Assembly (NCBI GenBank): GCA_937907715.1
Contig: CALERM010000228.1
Location: 1-6,271 of the forward strand
Origin: an uncultured Clostridia bacterium
Lineage (GTDB): Bacteria; Bacillota; Clostridia; Oscillospirales; Oscillospiraceae
Direction: 5' to 3'
DNA length: 6,271 nt
The number at the start of each line of letters is the position of its first letter. The stretch's first letter is position 1. Positions 1-6,240 of this stretch are shown piece by piece. The notes beneath the pieces were generated by a model. The model saw nothing but the letters and a program-made list of their open reading frames with translations, did not search any database and had not been told where the DNA came from. A program made the position numbers and the translations under genes.

Positions 1-1073
1 GGAACTATGAAACGCTGGACCTTACGCTGGACCCCGGCGTCAACCTGATTCTGGGCGAAAACGCGCAGGGAAAGACAAACCTTCTCGAAGCGGTCGGCTA
101 TTTATCGACCGGCAGAAGCTTTCGCACGCAGAAGACGCAGGAGCTGATCCGTTTCGGCGCAAACTTTGCCGATCTGAACGCCGACGTCTTTTCGCAGGGG
201 CGCGACCAGACCATCCGCGCAGTCCTTTTTTCCGGTCGGCGTCCGCGGCAGCTTTATTTGGGCGGCGTGAAGCAGAAAAGCGCGGCAGCTTTGCCCGGCG
301 TTCTGACGACAGTGCTGTTCTGCCCGGAGGATTTGCTGGTCTTAAAGGGCGGCAGCCAGCCGCGCAGACGGCTGCTTGACAATGCGCTGTGCCAGCTCCG
401 TCCGTCCTATGCCTCGGCTCTTTCAGAGTATAACCGCTTGCTTGACAGCAAGAGCCGCATTTTAAAGGACTACCGCGAAAAGCCGGATTTATTGGAGCCG
501 CTGCCCGAATACAATTACCGTCTCGCGCAGGTCGGCGCGATTTTAATCTCGCACCGCGCGCGGTATTTAAAAGCGCTTGAGCAGGCGGCAAGCGGCTATC
601 ACAGCGCGTTCTCCGCCGGAAGAGAGACGATGACGCTCATCTACCGCACGGTCTCGACCGTGGAAGATCCGTTTGCCGAGCGAAAAACGATCTTCGAGCA
701 GATTCTGGAGCATCAGGAGCGGCACTACCGCGCAGAACTGGACTCCGGGCAGTGCCTGACCGGTCCGCATAAAGATGATTTCGATGCGCTGCTGGACGAA
801 ATTCCCGTCAAGTCCTTCGGCTCGCAGGGGCAGACGCGCACCGCCGCCATCAGCCTGAAGCTTTCCGAGCGCGAGCTTCTGCGAAGAGACACCGGAGAAG
901 AACCGGTTCTGCTGTTAGACGACGTGCTGTCCGAGCTGGACGCCACGCGGCAGGACTTCGTCCTCAACCAGATCACCTCCGGGCAGGTATTGATCACCTG
1001 CTGCGAGCCGGGCAGAGTCACAAAAATCGGCAAAACCATCGAAATCCGCGCAGGAGGGCTCGTATGTACGTAG
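1..1073 (+). CDS. recF: RecF DNA replication/repair ATPase, 5'-truncated by window edge
   Basis: RecF is an SMC-like ABC-type ATPase that, with RecO and RecR, helps load RecA onto gapped DNA at stalled forks. The reading frame is open from base 3 (first residues NYETLDL) to the TAG at 1071-1073, giving 356 visible residues. The family is usually about 360-370, so roughly 10-15 N-terminal residues lie outside the window. Numbering from the first visible residue: Walker A GENAQGKT at 18-25 (bases 54-77), TGPHKDD at about 253-259, ABC signature SFGSQGQTR at 271-279 (bases 813-839), and Walker B plus D-loop VLLLDDVLSELD at 302-313 (bases 906-941). All ATPase motifs are intact and no frameshift is seen. 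An internal ATG at 258 is not the true start, because Walker A lies upstream of it in the same frame. The last 10 nt overlap remB, which suggests co-transcription. Identification is firm from the motifs and gene order. Confidence 0.96.
   Translation, partial: NYETLDLTLDPGVNLILGENAQGKTNLLEAVGYLSTGRSFRTQKTQELIRFGANFADLNADVFSQGRDQTIRAVLFSGRRPRQLYLGGVKQKSAAALPGVLTTVLFCPEDLLVLKGGSQPRRRLLDNALCQLRPSYASALSEYNRLLDSKSRILKDYREKPDLLEPLPEYNYRLAQVGAILISHRARYLKALEQAASGYHSAFSAGRETMTLIYRTVSTVEDPFAERKTIFEQILEHQERHYRAELDSGQCLTGPHKDDFDALLDEIPVKSFGSQGQTRTAAISLKLSERELLRRDTGEEPVLLLDDVLSELDATRQDFVLNQITSGQVLITCCEPGRVTKIGKTIEIRAGGLVCT
1052..1058 (+). promoter_or_regulatory. Ribosome binding site for remB, inside recF
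   Basis: AGGAGGG lies 5 nt before the ATG at 1064 and sits within the last codons of recF. It is close to the ideal Shine-Dalgarno sequence and fixes the remB start at MYVDIG. Its position before the recF stop fits translational coupling of remB to recF. Confidence 0.8.
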
Positions 1074-1324
1074 ATATCGGCATGGACCTCGCCGTGCGCG
1101 CCAGTCACGTGCTGGGCGTCTTTGATCTTGATAATACGTCCTGGTCGAAGCGCACCCGCGAATTTTTGCAGCGCGCGCAGGAAGACGGATGCCTCATTGA
1201 GGCGACCGACGGGCTTCCCAAATCGTTCGTCCTCACGCAGGAATACGGACAGACGCGCGTCTATTTAACGAAATACAACGCAGCCATCCTCGCCCGGCGC
1301 TTCGCCGGAGGCAGGCAGCGATGA
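1064..1324 (+). CDS. remB: RemB-like DUF370 protein (extracellular matrix regulator family)
   Basis: This is a small 86-residue protein of the DUF370/RemA-RemB family. B. subtilis RemB (YaaB) is about 80 residues, begins MYIHLG and lies between recF and gyrB. Here the protein begins MYVDIG, has a hydrophobic stretch HVLGVFDLD at about 15-23, and contains LPKSFVLT at about 51-58, matching the TPKSIVVT part of the family. In B. subtilis, RemA is a DNA-binding activator of matrix operons and RemB is its paralogue needed for matrix production. Whether this protein has the same role here is inference; no target site can be seen. No signal peptide or membrane segment is present, so it should be cytoplasmic. 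It overlaps recF by 10 nt, is followed 36 nt later by gyrB, and is probably expressed with both. The C-terminal ARRFAGGRQR tail is basic. The family call is strong from length, N-terminus and position; the exact function is uncertain. Confidence 0.88.
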   Translation: MYVDIGMDLAVRASHVLGVFDLDNTSWSKRTREFLQRAQEDGCLIEATDGLPKSFVLTQEYGQTRVYLTKYNAAILARRFAGGRQR

Positions 1325-1330
1325 TACCCC

Positions 1331-1346
1331 GCTTTTTGATCAAAGC
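1331..1346 (+). promoter_or_regulatory. Small palindrome upstream of the gyrB ribosome site
   Basis: The remB-gyrB gap contains the perfect 10-bp palindrome TTTGATCAAA (1335-1344), within GCTTT...AAAGC (1331-1346). It could be a weak RNA hairpin (5-bp stem, 6-nt loop) just before the Shine-Dalgarno sequence, or an operator-like site. It is AT-rich and short, so chance is quite possible. Confidence 0.25.
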
Positions 1347-1347
1347 A

Positions 1348-1354
1348 AAAGGAG
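1348..1354 (+). promoter_or_regulatory. Ribosome binding site for gyrB
   Basis: AAAGGAG is placed 6 nt before the ATG at 1361. It supports this start (MSEEILKNEV), and the resulting N-terminal length before the conserved EIVDNAIDEA motif is normal for GyrB. Confidence 0.75.
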
Positions 1355-1360
1355 AAATCC

Positions 1361-3319
1361 ATGAGTGAAGAAATCTTGAAAAACGAAGTCGTGGAAACGC
1401 AGTACGACGCCAGCCAGATTCAGGTTCTCGAGGGTCTGGAAGCCGTCCGCAAGCGTCCCGGCATGTACATCGGCTCGACCAGCGTGTCGGGTCTTCACCA
1501 CCTGGTCTATGAGATCGTCGACAACGCGATCGACGAGGCGCTGGCAGGCTACTGCCACCATGTGCAGGTGACGATCAACGAAGGAAATACGATTACCGTT
1601 TTAGACGACGGACGCGGCATTCCCGTCGACATTCAGGCGCAGACCGGAAAGCCCGCGCTCGAGGTCGTCTATACCGTTCTGCACGCAGGCGGCAAATTCG
1701 GCGGCGGAGGCTATAAGGTCTCCGGCGGACTTCACGGCGTCGGCGCGTCGGTCGTCAACGCCCTTTCCGAGTGGCTCATTGTCGACGTGTACCGCGACGG
1801 CAAGATCTATGAGATGCAGTTCTCCCGCGGCAACATCACGAAGGAAATGAGAATTGTCGGCACGACCGACCAGCACGGCACGAAGGTCACCTTCAAGCCC
1901 GACCCCGAGATGTTCGACACCACGGAGTATGACTATGAGACACTGCACACAAGAATGCGCGAGCAGGCGTTCTTGAACGCGGGGCTTCAGATCACCATCC
2001 GCGATGAACGCATTGCCTCCGCCGGCAAGCCGGAGAAAGAGCGCTTCGACTCCATGTGTTATGAGGGCGGCATCCGCGAGTTTGTCCAGTGGTACAACCG
2101 CCACAAAACGCCGATTCACCCTGACGTCATCTACATGGCGGGCAGAAAGGGCGACCAGACGGCGGAAGTTGCGCTGCAGTATAACGACTCGTTCAACGAG
2201 ACGATTGTTTCCTTTGCCAACGATATCCATACCCCCGAGGGCGGCATGCACGAAGAGGGCTTCAAGCGGGCGCTGACCTCGGTCCTCAACGCCTACGGGC
2301 AGAAAAAGGGTATCATCAAGCAAGACGACAAGGTCTCCGGCGAGGATGTGCGCGAGGGCTTGACCGCGATTATCTCTGTCAAGCTGACCGACGCGCAGTT
2401 TGAAGGACAGACCAAGGCAAAGCTCGGCAACGCCTCCATCCGCACGCTCGTCAGCAATATCGTCACCCAGCAGCTCACGGAGTTCCTGGAGGAAAATCCG
2501 TCCGTGGCGCGCGCGATTCTCGATAAGGCAATGATGGCAAACCGCGCCAGAGAGGCGGCGCGCAAGGCAAAGGAAGCCATCCGCCGCAAGACAGGACTCG
2601 AGTCCGGGCAGATGCCAGACAAGCTGCGCGACTGCAACGACACGGACCCCACGCTCACCGAGATTTACATCGTCGAGGGCGACTCCGCCGGCGGCTCTGC
2701 CACACAGGGCCGGGACTCCCGCTTCCAGGCGATTCTTCCCCTCTGGGGCAAAATGCTGAACGTGGAAAAGGCGCGCGCCGACAAGGTCTACGGGAACGAT
2801 AAGCTCCAGCCCGTCATCACCGCGCTGGGAGCCGGTATCGGAGACGAGTTCAATCTCGAAAAGCTCCGCTACCACAAGGTTATCATCATGGCGGATGCCG
2901 ATGTCGACGGCAGCCATATCCGCACGCTGCTTCTCACCTTCTTCTTCCGCTTCATGCGTCCGCTCATCGAGCAGGGCTATGTTTATTCCGCCGTGCCGCC
3001 GCTTTATAAGCTCACGCGCGGCAAGTCCGTCAAGGTCGCCTTCTCCGACGAGCAGCGCGACCAGATTTCCAGCGAGCTGCGCGGCGGCAATCCCAACGTG
3101 AAGGTCGATATCTCCCGGTTCAAGGGTCTGGGCGAGATGGACCCGCACGAGCTGTGGGAGACGACCATGAACCCCGAGACCAGAACGCTGCGCCGCATTA
3201 CCCTCGAAGACGCCGTCGCCGCCGATCAGATCTTCACCGTCCTCATGGGCGAAGACGTCGAGCCGAGAAAGGAATTTATCGAGGAAAACGCAAAATACGT
3301 CGTGAACCTCGATATATAA
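1361..3319 (+). CDS. gyrB: DNA gyrase subunit B (ATPase/TOPRIM)
   Basis: GyrB is the ATP-hydrolysing and metal-binding half of gyrase, which introduces negative supercoils into DNA. At 652 residues it matches the roughly 640-residue Bacillota form and lacks the insertion that lengthens E. coli GyrB. GHKL ATPase motifs in order: EIVDNAIDEA at 51-60 (E51 and N55 correspond to E. coli E42 and N46), DDGRGIP at 82-88, and the GGLHGVG lid at 122-128. The transducer QTK loop is FEGQTKAKLGN with K352. TOPRIM: EGDSAGG from E439 and DADVD with D512, D514 and D516. FKGLGEMDPHELW follows near the C-terminus. The position matching E. coli K447, in the quinolone-region motif PLRGKILNVEKA, is tryptophan here (W462, codon 2744-2746; PLWGKMLNVEKA). 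The start is fixed by a good Shine-Dalgarno sequence. gyrA begins 30 nt downstream, so both subunits are probably made from one transcript. ParE is the alternative, but pairing with a GyrA that carries a GyrA-box argues for gyrase. Confidence 0.98.
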   Translation: MSEEILKNEVVETQYDASQIQVLEGLEAVRKRPGMYIGSTSVSGLHHLVYEIVDNAIDEALAGYCHHVQVTINEGNTITVLDDGRGIPVDIQAQTGKPALEVVYTVLHAGGKFGGGGYKVSGGLHGVGASVVNALSEWLIVDVYRDGKIYEMQFSRGNITKEMRIVGTTDQHGTKVTFKPDPEMFDTTEYDYETLHTRMREQAFLNAGLQITIRDERIASAGKPEKERFDSMCYEGGIREFVQWYNRHKTPIHPDVIYMAGRKGDQTAEVALQYNDSFNETIVSFANDIHTPEGGMHEEGFKRALTSVLNAYGQKKGIIKQDDKVSGEDVREGLTAIISVKLTDAQFEGQTKAKLGNASIRTLVSNIVTQQLTEFLEENPSVARAILDKAMMANRAREAARKAKEAIRRKTGLESGQMPDKLRDCNDTDPTLTEIYIVEGDSAGGSATQGRDSRFQAILPLWGKMLNVEKARADKVYGNDKLQPVITALGAGIGDEFNLEKLRYHKVIIMADADVDGSHIRTLLLTFFFRFMRPLIEQGYVYSAVPPLYKLTRGKSVKVAFSDEQRDQISSELRGGNPNVKVDISRFKGLGEMDPHELWETTMNPETRTLRRITLEDAVAADQIFTVLMGEDVEPRKEFIEENAKYVVNLDI

Positions 3320-3329
3320 GCCCCTACAA

Positions 3330-3341
3330 CTCCAAAAGGAG
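3330..3341 (+). promoter_or_regulatory. gyrA ribosome binding site within a short hairpin
   Basis: The gyrA Shine-Dalgarno sequence AGGAG (3337-3341) ends 8 nt before the ATG at 3350. Its GGAG can pair with CTCC at 3330-3333 across an AAAA loop, forming a 4-bp hairpin in the gyrB-gyrA gap. The ribosome site is clear and supports the start. The hairpin is weak, so any control of gyrA translation is speculative. Confidence 0.6.
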
Positions 3342-3349
3342 ACCAATCT

Positions 3350-5842
3350 ATGGCACATAAGAAAGATTACAAGCCCGAGGATATTATGTTTCCCGAGCAG
3401 ACGATTGTTCAGTCCGAGCTTGTGCAGGAGATGAAATCGTCCTATATTGACTACGCAATGTCCGTCATCGTCGGCAGAGCCCTTCCGGACGTGCGGGACG
3501 GCTTAAAGCCCGTCCACCGGCGCATTCTGTACGCGATGTATGAAGACGGCTTGAGCTCCGATAAGCCCTTTAAAAAGTCTGCAACGTGCGTCGGCGACGT
3601 GCTGGGCCGGTATCATCCGCACGGCGATGCATCGGTCTACGATGCAATGGTCCGTCTGGCGCAGGATTTTTCCATGCGCTACATGCTCGTCGACGGGCAC
3701 GGCAACTTCGGCTCCGTCGACGGAGACCCTCCCGCGGCGTATCGATACACCGAGGCGCGCATGTCGAAGCTCTGCAACGAGATGCTGCGCGACATTGATA
3801 AGGACACCGTCAACTGGGACCCGAACTTTGACGAGTCGAGAAAAGAGCCGCGCGTGCTGCCGTCTCGCTTCCCGAACCTGCTGGTCAACGGATCAAGCGG
3901 CATCGCCGTCGGCATGGCGACGAATATCCCGCCGCACAACCTGCGCGAGGTCATCGACGCCTGCGTCTGCGTGCTGGATAACCCCGAGGCGGATCTGCTG
4001 GACCTCATGGACCACATTCAGGGTCCGGATTTCCCGACAAGAGGCATCATCATGGGTCGCAGCGGCATCCGCGCCGCGTACTCGACCGGTCGCGGCAAAA
4101 TTACCGTCCGCGCGCGCACGGAGCTCGAAGAGTTCGGGCAGAACCGCCAGCGCATCATCGTCACCGAGCTTCCCTATCAGGTCAACAAGCGCCAGCTCAT
4201 CGCCGCCATGGCAGATCAGGTGCGCGACAAGCGCCTCGAGGGCATCTCCGACATCCGCGACGAAACCGACCGCAACGGCATGCGCATCGTCATTGAGCTC
4301 AAGAAGGACGCCAACGCGCAGGTGGTCTTAAACCGCCTGTTCGCCCAGACGCAGATGCAGACGACCTTCGGCGTGACGATGCTCGCGCTGGTCAACAACC
4401 AGACGCAGCCGAAGATTCTCTCGCTGCGCCACATGCTGGATGAATACCTCGCCTTCCAGGAGGAGATCATTACCCGCCGCACGCAGTACGATCTCAAAAA
4501 GGCGCTCGAGCGCCAGCACGTGCTCGAGGGTCTGCTTATTGCCGAGGAGAACATCGACGAGGTCATCAAGACCATCCGCGAGAGCTACGACGACGCGAAA
4601 GAGCGCCTGATGGCAAAGTTCAACCTGAGTGAAATTCAGGCGCAGGTCGTTCTGGACATGCAGCTCAAGAGACTGCAGGGACTTGAGCGCGAGAAGCTGC
4701 AGAACGAATATGACGAGTTGGAAAAGCGCATCGAGTATTACCGCGAGCTGCTTTCCAATGAAACGATGCTCAAGGGCGTTCTCAAAGACGAGCTGATCGC
4801 CATCCGCGACAAATACGGCGACGACCGCCGCACTGAAATTCAGGACGTCGAGGACGAAATTGACATCGAGGACCTGATTGAAGAGGAGCAGTGCGTCTTC
4901 ACCCTGTCCCACGCGGGCTACATCAAGCGCGTTCCCGCTTCGACCTATCGCGCCCAGAAGCGCGGCGGCAGAGGCGTCACCGGGCAGACGCTCAAGGAAG
5001 AGGACTTCGTTGAAAGCGTCTTCTCCGCGTCCACGCACGACTATATCCTCTTCTTCACCAGTCTCGGCAAGGTCCACCGCAAGAAGGGCTACCAGATTCC
5101 CGAGGCGGGCAGAACGGCAAAGGGTACGAATATCGTGAACATCCTGCCGCTCGAGCCGGGCGAGACCGTCACCGCGGGCATCACGGTCCACGAATTTGAC
5201 GACGACAACCTCATGTTCGTCACGAAGCAGGGCACGGTCAAGAGAGTGCTTCTGTCGAGTCTCAATACCGCCAGAAAAGCCGGCATCCGCGCGCTGACGC
5301 TCAACGAGGGCGACGAGCTGATTGCCGTCATGAAGACGAACGGCGAAAACAACATCCTGCTTGCGACCAGGGACGGCTTTGCCATCTGTTTTAACGAAGC
5401 GGATGTGCGCGTCATGGGCCGCGACGCGGCAGGCGTCAAGGGTATTACACTCTTAGATGGTGACGAAGTCGTCGGCGCAGGCATCGCAGAGCCCGGTAAG
5501 CAGCTTCTGACCGTCACCGAGCTCGGCTACGGCAAGCGCACGGAAATGAACGAGTATCTGCGTCTGGATGAATCCGGCGCGCGCCGCCCGCAGCAAAGAG
5601 GCGGCAAGGGACTCAAGAACTACAACATCACCGCCAAAACCGGCAGAATTGCGGGCATCGCGATTGTATCCGACGAGGATGATGTGATGCTGATTGAAAA
5701 CGGCGGCGTTCTCATCCGCATGGCGGCGTCCGACATCAACGTCTATAAGCGCGACACGCAGGGCGTCATTCTCATGAGAATTGAGGAAGGCAACCGGGTT
5801 ATTTCCATTGAACGGGTTGACCCCGAGCAGGAGGAAGAATAA
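3350..5842 (+). CDS. gyrA: DNA gyrase subunit A (cleavage-religation and DNA wrapping)
   Basis: GyrA cuts and rejoins the gate DNA and wraps DNA for negative supercoiling. Its 830 residues match the Bacillota size (B. subtilis about 820). The winged-helix domain begins with SSYIDYAMSVIVGRALPDVR at 30-49. The catalytic tyrosine is Y133 in AAYRYTEARM, after R132. The quinolone region reads GRYHPHGDASVYD: E. coli S83 and D87 correspond to A94 and D98. The tower and coiled coil span about 376-485. An acidic linker DVEDEIDIEDLIEEE (about 498-514) precedes the C-terminal beta-pinwheel. The GyrA-box QKRGGRG is at 536-542, which distinguishes gyrase from ParC. Related blade motifs recur about every 52 residues: GRTAKG (587), ARKAGI (641), GRDAAG (690), QQRGGKG (748) and KRDTQG (800), giving six blades. 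The tail is short and acidic (PEQEEE). A Shine-Dalgarno sequence 8 nt upstream supports this start. Supercoiling-responsive control is known for gyrase genes, but no promoter is visible here. Confidence 0.98.
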   Translation: MAHKKDYKPEDIMFPEQTIVQSELVQEMKSSYIDYAMSVIVGRALPDVRDGLKPVHRRILYAMYEDGLSSDKPFKKSATCVGDVLGRYHPHGDASVYDAMVRLAQDFSMRYMLVDGHGNFGSVDGDPPAAYRYTEARMSKLCNEMLRDIDKDTVNWDPNFDESRKEPRVLPSRFPNLLVNGSSGIAVGMATNIPPHNLREVIDACVCVLDNPEADLLDLMDHIQGPDFPTRGIIMGRSGIRAAYSTGRGKITVRARTELEEFGQNRQRIIVTELPYQVNKRQLIAAMADQVRDKRLEGISDIRDETDRNGMRIVIELKKDANAQVVLNRLFAQTQMQTTFGVTMLALVNNQTQPKILSLRHMLDEYLAFQEEIITRRTQYDLKKALERQHVLEGLLIAEENIDEVIKTIRESYDDAKERLMAKFNLSEIQAQVVLDMQLKRLQGLEREKLQNEYDELEKRIEYYRELLSNETMLKGVLKDELIAIRDKYGDDRRTEIQDVEDEIDIEDLIEEEQCVFTLSHAGYIKRVPASTYRAQKRGGRGVTGQTLKEEDFVESVFSASTHDYILFFTSLGKVHRKKGYQIPEAGRTAKGTNIVNILPLEPGETVTAGITVHEFDDDNLMFVTKQGTVKRVLLSSLNTARKAGIRALTLNEGDELIAVMKTNGENNILLATRDGFAICFNEADVRVMGRDAAGVKGITLLDGDEVVGAGIAEPGKQLLTVTELGYGKRTEMNEYLRLDESGARRPQQRGGKGLKNYNITAKTGRIAGIAIVSDEDDVMLIENGGVLIRMAASDINVYKRDTQGVILMRIEEGNRVISIERVDPEQEEE

Positions 5843-5846
5843 TTAT

Positions 5847-5865
5847 TGCTGCGTGTGGCGCAGCA
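5847..5865 (+). repeat. Inverted repeat 1, 4 nt after the gyrA stop
   Basis: TGCTGCG (5847-5853) pairs with CGCAGCA (5859-5865) around the loop TGTGG: 7 bp, perfect. No T-run follows (next bases GCGCCAG), so it is not a standard terminator. It could protect the 3' end of the gyrA message. Confidence 0.6.
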
Positions 5866-5879
5866 GCGCCAGTGAGAAT

Positions 5880-5909
5880 CTGGCAGAGAACTGCCAGCTG
5901 GTCATTTTT
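5880..5909 (+). terminator. Weak candidate terminator after gyrA (hairpin plus distant T5)
   Basis: CTGGCAG (5880-5886) pairs perfectly with CTGCCAG (5891-5897) across an AGAA loop. Five Ts follow at 5905-5909, but 7 nt separate them from the stem, which is too far for a good intrinsic terminator. A competing pairing GCCAG (5868-5872) with CTGGC (5880-5884) exists. This is the best candidate in the + direction, but it is poor. Confidence 0.25.
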
Positions 5910-5951
5910 CGACCCCACGCTTCTTAGCTGCGCAAAGAAGCGCCGTGTCGA
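5909..5951 (+). repeat. Inverted repeat 3, long two-part stem
   Basis: CGCTTCTT (5918-5925) pairs with AAGAAGCG (5935-5942), perfect over 8 bp with a 9-nt loop. An outer stem TCGAC (5909-5913) with GTCGA (5947-5951) encloses it across a 4x4 internal loop. The left arm can also pair with AAGAAG at 5961-5966, just ahead of six Ts (5971-5976), so two alternative folds exist. Confidence 0.6.
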
Positions 5952-5973
5952 GCCGCCGGGAAGAAGTTGCTTT

Positions 5974-5991
5974 TTTACGCTGGCGCGTAAA
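5974..5991 (+). repeat. Inverted repeat 4
   Basis: TTTACGC (5974-5980) pairs with GCGTAAA (5985-5991) around the loop TGGC: 7 bp, perfect. The six-T run at 5971-5976 overlaps the left arm rather than following the stem, so it does not act as a terminator tail for this hairpin. Confidence 0.55.
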
Positions 5992-5993
5992 TA

Positions 5994-6017
5994 CACAAGG
6001 GTCTGCGGACCCTTGTG
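5994..6017 (+). repeat. Inverted repeat 5, perfect 10-bp stem with UNCG-type loop
   Basis: CACAAGGGTC (5994-6003) pairs with GACCCTTGTG (6008-6017) with no mismatch. The loop on the + strand is C(UGCG)G, a member of the very stable UNCG tetraloop class. The following bases, CGATCCCGGG, contain no T-run, so it is not an intrinsic terminator. The tetraloop favours function as RNA read from the + strand. Confidence 0.7.
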
Positions 6018-6050
6018 CGATCCCGGGGGAATCTAGTTAGCAACTACTAC

Positions 6051-6094
6051 CCAGTCGAGCGTTTCTACGGTTTTTGCCAGCACTCTCGCTCTGG
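6051..6094 (+). repeat. Inverted repeat 6, weaker long-loop stem
   Basis: CCA (6051-6053) with TGG (6092-6094), then GAGCG (6057-6061) with CGCTC (6087-6091), form an 8-bp stem with a 3-nt bulge and a 25-nt loop. A small 5-bp hairpin TAGTT/AACTA (6034-6046) lies just before it. Both are weaker than their neighbours and may be chance. Confidence 0.35.
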
Positions 6095-6119
6095 TCTGCA
6101 ATTGCAATCTGGTTTGCAG
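6090..6119 (+). repeat. 11-bp near-identical tandem-like direct repeat with nested palindrome
   Basis: TCTGGTCTGCA (6090-6100) and TCTGGTTTGCA (6108-6118) differ at one base and start 18 bp apart. Between and overlapping them is the perfect palindrome TGCAATTGCA (6097-6106), and CTGCAA (6096-6101) can pair with TTGCAG (6114-6119). Confidence 0.5.
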
Positions 6120-6134
6120 TTCGTTCGACAATCA

Positions 6135-6161
6135 GACTGCCGAGCAGCAGACTTGGCAGTC
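6135..6161 (+). repeat. Inverted repeat 7, 10-bp stem
   Basis: GACTGCCGAG (6135-6144) pairs with CTTGGCAGTC (6152-6161) with one G-T pair and the 7-nt loop CAGCAGA. No T-run follows. Its right end is shared with the first copy of the 9-bp direct repeat GCAGTCCCT. Confidence 0.6.
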
Positions 6162-6168
6162 CCTACCG

Positions 6169-6204
6169 CCGCAAGGCATTTTTGCTCTGCAAAAATCCTT
6201 GCGG
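6169..6204 (+). repeat. Inverted repeat 8, 16-bp stem with one bulged C
   Basis: CCGCAAGG (6169-6176) pairs with CCTTGCGG (6197-6204), and ATTTTTGC (6178-6185) pairs with GCAAAAAT (6189-6196); the loop is TCT and C6177 is the only unpaired stem base. It is the longest stem in the window. It is followed by a run of Gs on the + strand and lacks a T-run on the minus strand, so it is not a terminator in either direction. Confidence 0.75.
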
Positions 6205-6207
6205 GGG

Positions 6208-6240
6208 GGCTGCGGTGGGGATGGGGTCCCCGCCGCAGTC
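6208..6240 (+). repeat. Inverted repeat 9, GC-rich 13-bp stem
   Basis: GGCTGCGGTGGGG (6208-6220) pairs with CCCCGCCGCAGTC (6228-6240) with two G-T pairs and the loop ATGGGGT. Its left arm (6212-6220) can instead pair with CCCTACCGC (6161-6169), extending inverted repeat 8, so the two folds exclude each other. Confidence 0.65.

Noticed and set aside
258..1073. recF beginning at the internal ATG at 258
   Set aside because: Walker A (GENAQGKT, 54-77) lies upstream in the same frame, so the real start is before the window.
1601..3358. 585-codon open frame antisense to gyrB
   Set aside because: It is a shadow produced by the GC-rich codon use of gyrB, which has all catalytic motifs in its own frame.
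3627..4331. 234-codon open frame on the + strand within gyrA
   Set aside because: Composition is dominated by Arg, Ser and Ala, typical of an out-of-frame reading of GC-rich sequence; gyrA is intact here.
4328..5191. 287-codon open frame antisense to gyrA
   Set aside because: It mirrors gyrA codon bias with no ribosome site or recognisable domain.
5799..5996. 65-codon open frame on the minus strand across the gyrA end and the hairpin region
   Set aside because: It starts with GTG without a ribosome site, overlaps the gyrA 3' end, and its sequence follows the hairpins. I recognise no family.
6110..6165. Possible tRNA suggested by GTTCGACAATC at 6123-6133
   Set aside because: No 5-bp T-stem, acceptor stem or anticodon arm can be formed around it.
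6169..6220. 16-bp hairpin as a rho-independent terminator
   Set aside because: It is followed by Gs on the + strand and by CGGTAGGG on the minus strand; there is no T-run in either direction.
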